From NCBI GenBank assembly GCA_035048495.1, contig CM068543.1, positions 29,129,751 through 29,193,750 on the forward strand: a DNA stretch of 64,000 nucleotides, in the 5' to 3' direction. The DNA comes from Euptelea pleiosperma. Lineage: Eukaryota > Streptophyta > Magnoliopsida > Ranunculales > Eupteleaceae. Below, piece by piece: positions 1 to 12,211 of this stretch (position 1 is the first letter of the stretch; the number at the start of each line of letters is the position of its first letter). A model generated the notes under the pieces. That model saw only the letters and a program-made list of their open reading frames with translations, searched no databases and had not been told where the DNA came from. Position numbers and translations under genes: made by a program.

Positions 1-243
1 AAAATCATGTTTTAAAATAACTATGATCACCATTCTCACCTCTCCACATTCTCAAAACAAAAAAATACGTCATTTTATGTTCTTGAGTCGCGCGAACTAA
101 CCCCGAGTGCAGATTCGACTCCGACTTTCCACTGTACAAGAATTATCTATTTTTGTAGATAAAAATGATCAAAAATTAAAAATGTATTGATTCTAGGGTT
201 TCCTAATCCAACGACACAGAAAAATCCTAAAATCAGCTTGACA
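1..243 (+). repeat. 3' part of an LTR (upstream LTR of a Ty3/gypsy-like remnant)
   Basis: This stretch lies immediately before a Met-tRNA primer-binding site, so it should be the end of the upstream LTR, which runs off the window edge. It ends in CA just ahead of the primer site. I looked for a second copy of it downstream of 1462 and did not see one, so the matching end of the downstream LTR is deleted or unrecognisably diverged. No coding signal was seen. Confidence 0.5.
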
Positions 244-246
244 GAA

Positions 247-258
247 TGGTATCAGAGC
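247..258 (+). promoter_or_regulatory. Retrotransposon primer-binding site (initiator Met tRNA)
   Basis: TGGTATCAGAGC is the standard plant LTR-retrotransposon primer-binding site complementary to the 3' end of initiator methionine tRNA. It follows the putative LTR end by three bases. A polypurine tract and the start of another LTR at 1448-1462 pair with it, so 247-1461 is probably the internal region of a deleted or non-autonomous element. Confidence 0.75.
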
Positions 259-645
259 ATAAGCTTCAGACACCTAGGGATCTTTGTGTAATGGGTCTAT
301 GCATAATGAAATTGTGTGTAACTACTTGTAAACCGTTAGATCGAATATAGCGATATAGAATTGTAGGATGAATTGTTTGATCCTGTTATTGTCATTAATT
401 GTTTATAATGCGTTATCTGTATTTTATTTATTTTTGTTGAAAACATATCTTTTGGATAACAATTTTGACTTCTATGGGTTTCTCAAGAGAGGAAAAGATG
501 GGGACCCGAGAGTTATCGTTTAGACATCTACGGGAAACCGTTACGAGTCAGATCTGAGTTATTAGCTTGGTGGTCATGGTATAGATAATCGATATCTATT
601 ATTAATGTTGGAATTAATACATATTGATGATGCTATTGGAAGTAC

Positions 646-1230
646 AAGCTGGTCCTACAAAAAAATTTTGGTTCCACAATAAAAAAAAAAAGGGTTGGTT
701 CCACATACAAAAAAGGGTTGGTCCCACAAAAAAAAAGGGTTGGTCCCCCAAAAAAAGTGTTAGTTCCACATACAAAAAAGGAGTTGGTTCCACAAAAAAG
801 GGGTTGGTCCCACATACAAAGAAAGGGGTTGGTCCCACATAAAAAAGGGTTGGTCTCACAAAAAAAGGGTCGGTCCCACAAAAAAAAAAGTGTTGGTCCC
901 ACATACAAAAAATAATGGTTGGTCTCATAAAAAAAAGGGTTGGTCTCACATACAATAAAAGGGGTTGGTCCCACAAAAAAAAAGGTTGGTTCCACATACA
1001 ATAAAATGGGTTGGTCCTACAAAAAAAGGGTTGGTCCCACATACAATAAAAGGGGTTGGTCCCACATACAAAAAAAAGAGTTGGTCCCACACAAAAAAAG
1101 AGAGTTGGTCCCAGAAAGAAAAAAAAAGATGAGAGGGGGTTAGTCTCACATAAAAAAGGATTGATTCCAAAAAAAAAAGGGGGGGGTTGGTCTCATAAAC
1201 ATGGTTGGCCCTGCAAATAGAGTTGGTCCT
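646..1230. repeat. Short-period tandem repeat, GGTTGGTCCCACA(TACA)A-rich units
   Basis: About two dozen imperfect units built on GGTTGGTCCCACA plus an A-rich spacer of variable length, period roughly 20-30 bases. Long open frames on both strands here are a by-product of the repeat and are not genes. The array occupies the place where gag-pol should be, between the primer-binding site at 247 and the polypurine tract at 1448. Confidence 0.85.
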
Positions 1231-1447
1231 AGTTTAAGTAAGAATGAGACTATTAGGATGACACCGCTAGATGCTACTACTCTATGTTGAACTCTTATGT
1301 ACATGGACTGTTAACTTAATTGTATGGTTTGTAAAATTTATAATTTATACACATATTCGACACTTAAGCGAAATAGAAAACAAATGAGACCTAGGATTAG
1401 AATATGTAGTAATATAGTAAAATTTAATATTGGGGACGAAATTCTTT

Positions 1448-1640
1448 TAAGGGGGGTAGGTTGTAATACCCTGAAATTTTATTCAGAGTATTAATATAAT
1501 TCATAAGCATAATTTGGTCATTAACTAGCAAATTTTTTTGACTTAAATATTCTACTAAGGAAAATTCGAATAATAGAATGGTAATTTTAGGATTATTATG
1601 ATTGAACATCTATAATGCACTAATTAACTCTATAAGTGAA
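1448..1640 (+). mobile_element. Polypurine tract and start of the downstream LTR
   Basis: The sequence GACGAAATTCTTTTAAGGGG followed by a purine run, then TGTAATACCC at 1462, is the usual 3' end of the pol region, polypurine tract and first bases of the 3' LTR in plant chromovirus-type Ty3/gypsy elements. The 3' LTR boundary cannot be placed; the end coordinate is nominal. Confidence 0.6.
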
Positions 1641-4000
1641 TTCACGCGTAATTAAATATCTTTTATAATTAAATTGTATTGGAGTAGACCATACGGAGTA
1701 CTTGGGGTAGGATACACTTCTTGTAGACCATATAATTGGTGTATAAGTTCATATAATGTATAACAATGACGTATTAATAATATTAAGAGAAGAAAAATAT
1801 TTTTTTAAAATTAATAGTTAACTAATTAAATAAAAGATGAAAATGCCACATCATCCTAATAATGTAAATGCTCTAACTCAATTTATAATAATTTTTTTGT
1901 ATTCCATACTTGATAAGGTACAATACTTCTTTTATCTTTTAAGAAAATTAAGTGTAGAAAATTAAAAATTTTGGAAACCTTTAATGATGGGTTAATTTTA
2001 ATAATAGTGTAACACAACATTATCTTTAACAGTTTTAGCTAAAAATCCTACACTTTTGACAATTGATAGGACAACTAAAAAACATCAATCCTAAATGGAA
2101 TCAACATTTAACTATTTGACATGTCAAGAAATATTTTTATACAAAATTCAACAATTGAGGCAATAAAGAAATATTCCCACTCTTCATTCTTAGAAACTTT
2201 ATAATAATAAGTAAATAGAAAATTCTAACATTAGAAATAATTCATTGCTAAACAATTAATAAAAACTTACCAACTTATATTAAATAATTATTTAATTTGA
2301 AAAATATTTATTTTTAAAAAAATGACATTAAAAGAATTACTAAATATTTGTTATAAAACATCTTTTATTTTTAGCAAATGAAAAGAAGATTTTGGTCAAC
2401 ACTGAAAAAGTCTCAATAGTAAAAAAAAATGTCTTAACTAGAATTTCTCTCAAAAACTTTGGTTTCTCCTCCATTATTGAAGAAAGAGTGCTTAAGTCAA
2501 AAAAGAAGAAGAAAATGTAAGTACTGCACACGAATAAATTACTTTCGTATTCAATTTGTGTTCATTGGTGCATTTTTATTGTGGTGTTATGATTGTATTG
2601 ATCTATGTTTATGTGAATCTATGAACCTCAATATGATGTGATTGATCATGTTCTAAACTATGTTGATCTATGACTAAATGCACTTCTTTTAATATATGAT
2701 TCAACTATGTTCATTACCATGTTAACGTAACTTTTTTTATAATGTTATTTTCTATGACCATCCATATATTTTCATCATCACTTACAATGACTGACTGAGA
2801 AGAGGAGAAAAAAAATTATTTTTAATCATTGGTACATTATTCTCGACCGTTGGTCGGTCCATTATTTTGACCGTTGGCCAGTCTGCTATTTCTAGCGTTT
2901 GTCGATTTATACTTATTTCTGTTGGTCGGATCAACAGTCAATCCGTTGGCCGGATTGATTTAAAAATCTCCCGCAGGTCGGGTCAAGTGAAAAGTAAAAA
3001 CTCCAATAATGAATCTTTTTTATGGTGCATTATTCTTATACCATTATTCATAACTATTGATATCATCTTCATCGTGATCATTTATTGCTTATGTCGGTAC
3101 ATATATTCATCTGTACACCATGGTACATGTGGAATTACTGGGCATCATCGCTCACGATTTTCAACCGACTTACTCTACAGGTGAGATCAATGAGTCATTC
3201 ACCACTATGGATGAAGGGATTGAGGACATTGAATTCAAAGAAGGTCCTCATTTGAATATGGAGATCTAAATCCAACCATTTATTTTACTTTGATGTATTT
3301 GAGAACATTTGATCATATGACAAGATAATTTTATTGAAGAACAAATAGACGGATGCATGTTTTTTACCATAATATAATTACCCTTCGATAACGAGATTGA
3401 ATGGTTAATTTGATTTGATGCATAAAATTTTTGTAAGTGGATATTGGGTGAGATTTTTTGTTTGTCAATTTCGTAGTTGGTGAAATTATACTACATTTGA
3501 AAGATATGGACCATTTTCTAAATCGTTGAATCTATGTATATACTCAAGAGTACCTATAATCTAGTTTTTCTTCAATGCTACTCTCCCAACCCACTAAATT
3601 AGTGTTTTACTATATAAAAAAAAAAATTAAAAAATAATATTTTAATTTATAAAATATTTTAAATTATTTTGGAGTGTTTCAAATTATTTTTTTTATCGCA
3701 CCTTGGATCTTGGGTAAACAAGTTGACCCGCAGGCATTTGAATCTGGTTTGGACACCCATATTCAGGACATGACACTAATCTACCTCAGTACTGTTACTC
3801 AATGCATCATTTGAAATTTGGATGGTTAAGTCAATCTTATTTGTTTTTCTTAATTTCGATTATCTCTATACATGCATGCTTGATAATCGTATATAAAGTT
3901 GTGGATTTTGCTCTCTTTTTACTTCATTTCAATTTTTAGCATTACTAGTATGCTTAAGGTATCAAGTTCGTTGTTTGCATTGCCACTAATTGATAATTAT
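1641..4000. other. AT-rich intergenic DNA, no gene seen
   Basis: No convincing gene. Around 2835-2985 there is a degenerate run of CCGTTGGTCGG-like units. A short plus-strand open frame at 2867-3184 starts inside these units and has a hydrophobic stretch, but nothing in it is recognisable. The rest is AT-rich. Confidence 0.5.
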
Positions 4001-4024
4001 TGTTACTAACTTAAAGATTTTCAG

Positions 4025-4183
4025 GTTATTTCAACAATGCACGGGCCACCAAGTTGACTTTAGATAATCAAGGTTGGGTACATATAGGAGATTTTGGATA
4101 TTTTGATGAACATAGACAATTGTTTGTTGTTGACCAAATAAAAGAGAGCTCATTAAAAGATTATATTAATGCATTCTACAATT
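4025..4183 (+). pseudogene. Single exon remnant of a 4-coumarate:CoA ligase-like (acyl-CoA synthetase) gene
   Basis: After a polypyrimidine stretch ending in AG at 4024, the reading frame gives [18 protein letters not shown], then [20 protein letters not shown]. This matches the conserved GWxHTGDxGYxDExxxLFxVDRxKE region of 4CL-like adenylate-forming enzymes, which activate carboxylic acids with ATP and CoA. The Asp of the GD motif, which contacts the ribose of AMP in this family, is kept; the usual Arg of VDR is Gln. Right after the KE pair, two extra bases (AG near 4155) shift the frame, the expected LIK follows out of frame, and a stop comes soon after. No neighbouring exons of the enzyme were found, so this is a decayed fragment. 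The intron phase (Gly codon split after its first base) is inferred. Confidence 0.7.
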
Positions 4184-4420
4184 AGAGAAATTCAAAAGCT
4201 AGTAACCTAGTCTGAAAGAACTATTCACTGATGGAAAAATATCAGTTAAGTATTTCAAGATTATCTACAAGAACTTATATTAATCACGAAATTGAACTAC
4301 AAGGAAAAAAAAAAGATAGACAGAAGCTAAATCTCGAAAAACCACCATAACCTAATATCTAGAAACTGAACTACAAGAAAGAAAAACAAAGATGGACAAA
4401 AGCATAAAAATTGACATTAG

Positions 4421-4451
4421 TTTTTATGTGTTGCTAAGAAACACATAAAAA
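4421..4451. repeat. Short perfect inverted repeat (12-bp arms)
   Basis: TTTTTATGTGTT at 4421-4432 and AACACATAAAAA at 4440-4451 are perfect reverse complements with a 7-base spacer. It may form a hairpin; no gene is attached to it. Confidence 0.7.
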
Positions 4452-4859
4452 TTAAGAATTTTCACTATTAAATTAAAAATCTATGAAAATCCATTTCAAT
4501 AACAAAATTAAAGCATATTAATTATCTTTGATTTATCACATATCTCATATGTTGTATTTTTAGGTAGTATATCTAATCATATTTTATTTTTTTATTTGCA
4601 GACCAGAGTCGTGATGCATAGTTTCTCAAAAGCCTGATGATTGTGATCTTTTTATTTGTATTTTTAGTTATGACGGTAGATATATAGTTTAATTGTATTT
4701 ATAAATGAATATTTTACTTAAACGAATTAAATTTGAAATCATATTTCAATGGTTGTTGGTGATTGAAGTTTTATATTCACATGTATATGTAAGTATGTTC
4801 ATGATAAAACATGTATATGAATAAAAAAAATCTATTAAAAATTATGTTTTTATTTTCAC

Positions 4860-5185
4860 CAAATTTGAACTTCTAACTGCGACAATAAGTCATCATTAAA
4901 ATTACGATACCTAACACTTTTTGTGATGACATTTAGTTGTTACTAAACATATATTTTTTAGCCGCAACTATAAGTAATTACTAAAACTATAATACCTAAT
5001 ATTTTTTGTGACGACATTTAGTTGTAGCTAAACGTATGTATACCTTTAGTGACAATAATTTTGTTTAATTAGCGACTTCAAATCACGAGGTTAAACGTTT
5101 TATTTTAGCGACGATTATAATGTCGTCGTTGAAAGTTTCACTTTTAGTGGCGACTATTTAAGGTCGCCGCTAAAAGATGGGCATC
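4860..5185. mobile_element. Degenerate CACTA-like subterminal repeat region
   Basis: Two copies of a segment of about 90-100 bases containing TTTTTTGTGA(T/C)GACATTTAG are followed by motifs such as GTCGTCGTTGAAAG and GGTCGCCGCTAAAAG at 5110-5180. GTCGCCGCTAAAA-type motifs are typical of the subterminal regions of plant CACTA transposons. No transposase and no second terminus are visible, so this is at most an old fragment. Confidence 0.4.
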
Positions 5186-5323
5186 TTTAGTTATCTCATT
5201 ATAAGATGATTATTTTGAAAGTTTAAACTGACAAGCAAAATTCAACTATAGATTCTTAATAATTGTGATTAAGCTAGGGGCCTTAATTAAAGTCAAAATT
5301 TCTCTATATAACTAGGGACTTTG

Positions 5324-5560
5324 GTAGTGTTTAGGAATCCTTCTGTAAAAGCGCTTCTCCAGCTTTTCACATTGAGAAGTGCTTCTTTAGCGTAAATTTG
5401 TGTTTGGTTTCCAATAGTGCTTTGGCTTCCACGTCTCAACGAAGCAGGAAGCACTCTTTTGAGAAACACCTCCGAAGGTGTTTCTCAAAAAAGTAGTTTT
5501 GCACTTTCGTGGGAAGCCTATCATCGTCAACGGTTCTTATGTTTCTGACATTTTTGTCCC
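5324..5560. mobile_element. hAT-like element end with internal hairpin
   Basis: The left edge GGTAGTGTTTAGGAATCCTT resembles the reverse complement of the sequence ending at about 8990 (GGCCCTGTTTGGAAATGCTT), as expected for terminal inverted repeats of a hAT-like element. Inside it, TTTTGAGAAACACCT at 5457-5471 and its perfect reverse complement at 5476-5490 form a 15-bp stem with a 4-base loop. No transposase lies between the two ends. I could not find a clear 8-bp target-site duplication. Confidence 0.4.
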
Positions 5561-5814
5561 ACCTTATATAAAACCTTCTTTGTTCATATGGTAACATCGA
5601 CAGTCAGAAATTTCTGAGAATTAGCCACGTATCTCATATTGTGGCCAGTCAGCAAAGTTCTACTCTCATTAATGTTAGTCCATCTTGGGTCACTCATTTG
5701 AACATCTTAATCACTCAACCCACTATAACTTTGACAAGTGTTTCTGACAACTATGTTTGAAAGTGGAAGGTGGCAATGTAACAAGCTGTAGCTTAACCAA
5801 AAGCGTGAGCTAGC

Positions 5815-6115
5815 ACCATTTTCTATTACTCAACGCTGTCATCTGGGCCCACTGACCGAAATGATGTTTAGCCCACCCCTAGGTGGTTATACATACCAAA
5901 AATCACCATGATTGGTAATCTTTAGCCTTTAGATTTTAGTACTTTTTAAAGTGTGATTATAACCATTGAATTCAACTATTTTTCTGAGTACTAACATCAA
6001 TGGCTAAAAATGATCACACAAGCTGATTTTTGGTATGAATGTCTACCAAGGAGTGTTCTAAACATACATACGGTCAATGGCACCAGATGGCAACGGTGCG
6101 TTTTGGCATAAGCTT
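5815..6115. mobile_element. Palindromic MITE, family G
   Basis: Terminal halves are imperfect reverse complements: GCTGTCATCTGGGCCCACTG near the left end and a matching segment near 6080-6110. Related copies lie at about 29,040-29,295 and 34,360-34,560. Non-coding. Confidence 0.5.
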
Positions 6116-6269
6116 ACAGCTCGTTACATCCCAACTCTTTTCGTTTATGATTTCTATGGAATATAAAGATTTGTAGATTGTTCACTGCAAAAAAAATATC
6201 ATCCTTTGTTTAAGTTTGCAGGCATAAGTGTACGTTTTTATGACTGAGACCGGTGAGTCCAGTTGTGTG

Positions 6270-6660
6270 AGGAGAACTTTTCTTATGGATGTACCATTGC
6301 ATGAACATGAACCACGTGGCGTACATTTAGAGACCACTGATCATATAGATTTTGCCTTGGCCCATGGACCTACAAGCATTATTTGGTGTGTACGGTCCAA
6401 AGGTATGAAATCAAAGTCAGGCTGATTTGAGTTGGCATGTAGGTCTACCTAGGAATGAGTAAAACTCGCCACAATATGAGCCATGTGGCACACTATTAGA
6501 GGGTGCTGACCATATGGATGTTTGGCATGTCCCTCAGTGGACCTGCAAACAAAATATCAGCTTGGTTAGTGATTTCTAAGTGTTGGATTGAAGTTATTTT
6601 CATTGGTTGATTTTAACCGTATGGATTTGAACATTATTGAGCATTATCTGGGGCGAATGG
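6270..6660. mobile_element. Partial copies of palindromic MITE family A
   Basis: Two truncated copies, starting with ACCACGTGGCGTACATTTAG and GCCATGTGGCACACTATTAG, share the left-half sequence of the family seen complete at 13,757-14,040. Small open frames in this interval are within the repeat and are not genes. Confidence 0.6.
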
Positions 6661-6913
6661 TTTTAGCTTGGAGATAAAAAAAATCAAACTCTTTCTTGTA
6701 GAGCGAGTTCTCTACTAATGCTCAAGATTGGTTCCCATTGGGGTGAGAACTCTTACAATTCATTTACCTGTGACAAATTCGCCAAAACAATGATGATGAT
6801 GGTGTTAGGGTCGTCTAAAAAAATTGAGATGGAGAATATTTCAAATTTGAGATTAATCAAATATCAATTTGAGTCTGACATAATTTATTTGAGGCGGAGA
6901 TATATTATAGTAT

Positions 6914-7250
6914 TGGGTAAGGTTCGGGGGACATCCATTTTTGACAACCATTTTGGCGTACCAAAATAGAAGATGAATCAATGGCTGATTTTTGGTGAGG
7001 ATGATATCCTCGTCATATAGATCACCACAACAAAAAATCAGCCCATTCTGAAATTTCTAACCTCATCAAATGTAGTTTTCAAGTTACATGATAAAAATAG
7101 ACGGTCCATAATTCTTCAACTTCTAAGCCAGTGTACGAATATTGGAATGAATTGAATTTTTGTGAGGCTGATCTCCTCACCAAAAATCAGCCGTTGAATC
7201 ATCTTGTATGTGGGTATGCCAAATGGTTGTCCCTTAAACCTGTTTTAGGT
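6914..7250. mobile_element. Palindromic Mutator-like MITE, family B
   Basis: Ends GGTTCGGGGGACATCC and its imperfect complement near 7230-7249 bound an element homologous to the one at 18,035-18,367, which has a clear 10-bp target duplication. It contains internal repeats of GATGATATCCTC and AAAAATCAGCC. Non-coding. Confidence 0.65.
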
Positions 7251-8239
7251 GAGCCAACAGTATCAAGTACTACCTTATTTTGAATATAAGGATATTCTTG
7301 ACATTTTTGACAGAATTCAAAAGCTCACAGCTAGTATTGCTAAACATGAAAAATAACCAATCCATTCTCTTTTAATAAGAAATACCTGGAAGGAAGGGAT
7401 GATTAGGTATTCAAAAATTAATCCAACCTATCACAAGTTTACTGGTCAAGGTAAGGTGATAAAATCGCATGTCTTAGTTGATTGATAAAAGGATTATCAC
7501 AACCGGCTCAAATCAAATATACCTTTGTGGTATATTATTTTTTTGTCGTTTGATCTAATCAATTCAATTAGTAGAACGACAATCAAATATCCACAAGACA
7601 GAGAGTTTTTATGTAGAAACCTTAGTCAAGAAAAACCATAGGACCACGTCCAGGCGGAAAATATCACTAACTGGAAAGTTAAACGAAACAAAGGTTACCT
7701 ACACAGCACCGTTGCAAATGCAGCTTCCAACATTAGCCAAGGCCTACTGCTAATGCGTCCACGTCATCTGAATCAACGCTACGAATCCACGTGCGCCCAC
7801 CTAGCCAAAAAACCTTGTCCGCTTGTTCAGTTTGGTACTCCTCAAATCTACCTTCGATCAGCCATTCCGATCATAATTCTCAACTCTCCAGCCTTAGTTG
7901 AAGGTGAAGGACTCAGTACACCCTGAACCCTAAGTCGCTCAAATAGTGTTGAGACGCACTGGTACTCTCAGGCTTCTAGGTCAATTTTCTATGTGAAAGA
8001 CCTAAGCTGAGTAAGGATCAAGCTTTTGACTTTGATCAAGAAGATAAAAAGCTCACAAGATATTAATGAGAACTAAAGATTTTTTCTCTTCGAATGGACA
8101 CTCTTGATAAATAAAACTTTCTTCTCTGTATTCCAATGTGTAGAAGTATATTTTGTAAAGCTAAGGGGTTATATTTATAGAATTCGTAACCCATAGTCTT
8201 TTAGAAATTGAGGTAAGTGAAAACTAGAATTTCGGATAT

Positions 8240-8495
8240 GAAAATACTCAATCCGTGTAAAGTCCAATCGATTGTACTCTGAGTCCAATCGATTGGTCTT
8301 GTACGGATGTATTTTTCCTTCATAAATCTAATTGATAGTTCTAAGTGTCCAATCGATCCGACTTGCATAAGTTTGTCCTGTAGAGTCCAATCGATTTCAC
8401 AGAGGTCTCCAATTGATTGGGCTTCAAATAAGTTCTGTCTCGTAGAGTCCAATCGATTGGCCTAAAAAGTCCAATCGATTGGACTTTCCCAAAAG
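8240..8495. repeat. Cluster of CCAATCGATTGG palindromes
   Basis: About eight full or degenerate copies of AGTCCAATCGATTGG, irregularly spaced, many as perfect 12-bp palindromes. The surrounding 7450-8870 has no gene and may be an old LTR-retrotransposon segment, but I saw no primer-binding site or pol motif. The minus-strand open frame at 8201-8452 is built from these repeats and is not a gene. Confidence 0.6.
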
Positions 8496-8859
8496 TCAAT
8501 AACCTTGACTTAGACTCGGGTCTGTCCTTTGACTAGGTTAGATCAATATATTTTATTCATTTTAAACTTATTCTTATAGCCACTAAGTCACTTACATTCT
8601 TAAGCGAGCGTACACGATCTATAACTGACAAATGGGTAGTTACTCAGATGACTCATGTTGTTAACCGTCTGATCTTTGCTATTTCTGTCCTTTAGTCTAC
8701 ACGAAGTCCTCGGAGTATGCATACCATGATATCTTCAACACTACAATGGTGATCGTAGGAACGGTTACATGAATGTTTTATGTTACACAGAATTTTTGCC
8801 AAAACTAGAATATAAAAATATTCTTTACAAAACAACAATACCAACTTCTACACACAAAA

Positions 8860-8992
8860 CAACACTTCTCCAACATAGTTTTCCAAATGCTATTCTAGAA
8901 AAAAGCGTTTCTTAGCAATCGCTTCCAAAGCTTCTACAGAAGCTCTTTTCCATAGTGCTTCTATAGAAGCATTTCCAAACAGGGCCTTTGTA
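8860..8992. mobile_element. Right end of hAT-like element
   Basis: The sequence ending AGAAGCATTTCCAAACAGGG is an inverted relative of the segment starting at 5324 and contains short CTTCTATAGAAG-type palindromes. Paired with that end it would bound about 3.7 kb of non-coding DNA into which families A, B and G have inserted. Confidence 0.4.
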
Positions 8993-8999
8993 TGTTCCA

Positions 9000-11900
9000 A
9001 AAATGGACTAAGGCTATAATTATGCACTTATACTAAACACTCCCAAATTTGAAAGGACTCAAAAATCACTTTAAAATTCTTAATAAAGCTAATGGAGATA
9101 GCATCAATGTTTAATCATTACTTGGTATGTATGGACTTCATCGGGCCAAATGTTTTTATTATTGTGTATAAATTTTTACGTTCATTGTTCAACCAATTCT
9201 GACAGAAATGGAAAGTTGTAGAATACTCCATTTTGGCATGATCTTATAACTTGGCGATAGATGGTCTTAATCTTCTTATTTATTGGTAGATGAATTACTT
9301 AACTCATCTCAACCCCTTATGATATTGTTAACCAATCATGAAAATCACATTGAGAGCCGTCAACCATCCTTAGAGAATACTTTTAGAATCCAAAACCATC
9401 ATTAGAAAGCCCAATTCCAAGTTAAGAGGACTTAGTCAAGGATTTGACTTTTATTGATAAATGATCAAGAAATATTTAATCTTTGATTTTATCGTTAGAT
9501 TTTACTGAAACCAAAATTATTTATTTCTTTACTTCTGTATCTTGTAAAATCAAAGCTTTGACAATCCTTAATTATTTAAATTTTTTATTATTTGTGTGTG
9601 AATGTGATGTCCACTATTGAAAATTTTTTTAAAATTTTTTTTAATTATTTTTATCTTTTTAATTTTAGATTTAAAATAAGCATTTTATCGATATATACAT
9701 TGAATTCTTGATATGATGAATAGATACATCAAGGTTCATACATCATGACATACCTTTGATAATATTATTCAACCTTATCCATCCAACTCAACCCCCTTAG
9801 TTTTATATTTTACTAACACTTTTTGTTTATTATTCTCATGCCCAACTCTTTTATAATCACTTAACTTATTAAATTACTAAACTTTTTCTTAAGTAAAAAA
9901 TTTCTTAAGATATCTAAATAGGACAAATTCTTTTTTATACTTTATGCTCCAAATGATTAAATTAACTTAATTTTTAATTTCAAAACTATTCTAAACCTTA
10001 TCTTTCACCTATAAATACTACATTCTTCTAAGAAAATAAAATATTTTTCTAAACCCACTCTTTAGGTCTAGAGAATTTTTTGTCAAATATTTTCTATATC
10101 ACCCAAAATTCCTTAAAATTCTTAGAACAATTCTTCAAATATCCAATTATTTTAAGAGATTAGGGGCAAGGACAAAGAAATATTATTTGTACTCACTTTT
10201 TTTTTCAAAAAAAAAAAAAAGAATAAAAATACTACGTAAAAAAGAATGACCACTTAAAAAGTACGATTTAAATTATATATGATTAGTTAAGCCACTCCAC
10301 CCCATTTCTTTTTTTATTTTATTTATCTATTTTTAGTTTATATTTTTAAGCTTCTTTTATATTACATGAATTTAAATAAAATACATGAATTTACTAACTC
10401 TTAGTAAATTTAGACCATATAATTTATTTTTCAAAAATTCATAAAATTCGCGTATAATATATAGACTTATTATAGGTGGGTTGTGTCACTGGAAACATCA
10501 AAAGCTATGTTCTCTTTAAAGAAATGGCCACCTATGTATTTAGGGATAAATATTATGTGGGACCTGCACTAATTGCATAAATGACTGATGTTCCCATTAG
10601 ACATCAAATTATCACTCACATACCTCTCAGTGAGACCCACCTAGAATGTCTCCTAGTCAAAAAATCATTTAGTTGAGTAGTTGACCATACTTAATTTATT
10701 TCAATGTTTTGAACGGTTAAGAAAATGCATTGAATCTGAAACATTTACTGATTAAAGTAGATGACCATGGTCAGGGAATGGAAACAAATTTTGATAGAAC
10801 AACTTTCCCATGTATGACCAAGCAAGAACTTAATTGAGTGTTAGATGTATAATACATGTCCCCTTCCACTCCTTTTTTCCCATTTTTGTGGGTAATTCTA
10901 AATTTACTCTTAAACAATCTACATCATTGTGTACAATAGATTTCGCATCTGAATGCAAACTCTTTTCCCACCATGGATGCTGACTCTAAGGAACTAAGAT
11001 GTGCCATTTTAGCCAAATTATGGTCTACTTCCTTGAAAGTCATAGTGTACCTCGAATGAATATTTACAAACTAATGAAAGTCATAGTGTAAGCTCAATCA
11101 CTTGGTTAATGACCGAATTTGAATATAGCTTGTGCTTTTCAGATATACATCTACGTCTTCCATGTGCACCCAACTGAGTAAGTAGGTCACTTTCAATGGG
11201 GTCAAACAAGAGGGTACTCATTAGTATTGGTATTATCTCAAACAAATTCCTAATATAGAGACCCCAACCAAAAGCTATTGTAAATGGACTCACCTGTCGA
11301 AGACGACGCATCCAACGTTCCACTTTTCTGCATCACACACTAGGAGCAAGACACCGAGTTAAGGGAAATACAAATTCTTAGTTTTGCCCTTGTTGGTACA
11401 ATCATATTAAGACATTTCCTGGTGAACATTTAAACTCTAGGAGATATTGAGTTCTTCTAAATTTCACTCCAAACTCTATGTTAGCATGTTTGGCCTGTTA
11501 CAGGTATGCATGACAACTTTGGTTATAATGACTTCAATTAATGTGTTTCATTTGTAACGAGGGACCATAGTATCTTTATCTTAAAGATGTATTCTTGTCG
11601 AAGCAGTGATTCTGTTAATATGTTTCTGAACTTCTAGATCCATTAAATCTGCCAAGGTATACATTTGCAAGATCCTAAGGACTGTTTATCATCTTCATAC
11701 ATAGACATATTGTGCTTGTGTGGTTAAGTGGGACCTATCACTCAATAAGATCCATCGCATAAATCAATATTCTAATCGAAGAACATTAACTAGCTATCCC
11801 ATCCCATCTCGTCTTGCTTTGAATCTAAAGGAAGCAGAAGATTCAAAGAGAAAAGCCTTTAATTTACTTCATAAGAGGTGCGACCTGCCCTTCCTATCTT

Positions 11901-12200
11901 CCCATTCATTTCAAAACTTCCATGATCGCTTCGGGAACCAAGCATAAAGAACATAAACTCACCCTAATCGATGGCTGTGGTCATTTAATCAAAACAAATT
12001 TCGATATGATAACATTCCTGGGGTCTAATTACAACAACAACAACAACAAAAACAAATAAAAAAGATAAAAATAATAAATAAATAAATTCATGGGGTCAAG
12101 CAAATGATGGATTCCTTCCACGCCGCATTTGCAATATAAGTGCAACGTCATTACTTACATCTCCATGCCCCTTGCACTTTTTTTTTGTTTTTTTAGGTAA
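9000..12200. other. AT-rich intergenic DNA, no gene seen
   Basis: No feature I can support. Open frames at 11,081-11,323 (minus) and 11,720-11,947 (plus) show no recognisable domain. A short CAA/ACA-rich run lies near 12,028-12,050. Confidence 0.5.
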
Positions 12201-12211
12201 TCAAAGGGATA

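Noticed and set aside
614..1143. Overlapping open frames on both strands
   Set aside because: They arise from the A-rich GGTTGGTCCCACA repeat; composition is low-complexity and frames on both strands are equally open.
2867..3184. Plus-strand open frame of 105 codons with a hydrophobic stretch
   Set aside because: Starts inside a degenerate CCGTTGGTCGG repeat, no known domain, no supporting promoter or homologous copy.
5324..8992. A single 3.7-kb hAT element with target duplication
   Set aside because: The ends are related inverted sequences, but no convincing 8-bp duplication was found, so I list the two ends separately.
11081..11323. Minus-strand open frame of 80 codons
   Set aside because: No domain, no splice or promoter context; surrounding DNA is AT-rich and repeat-like.
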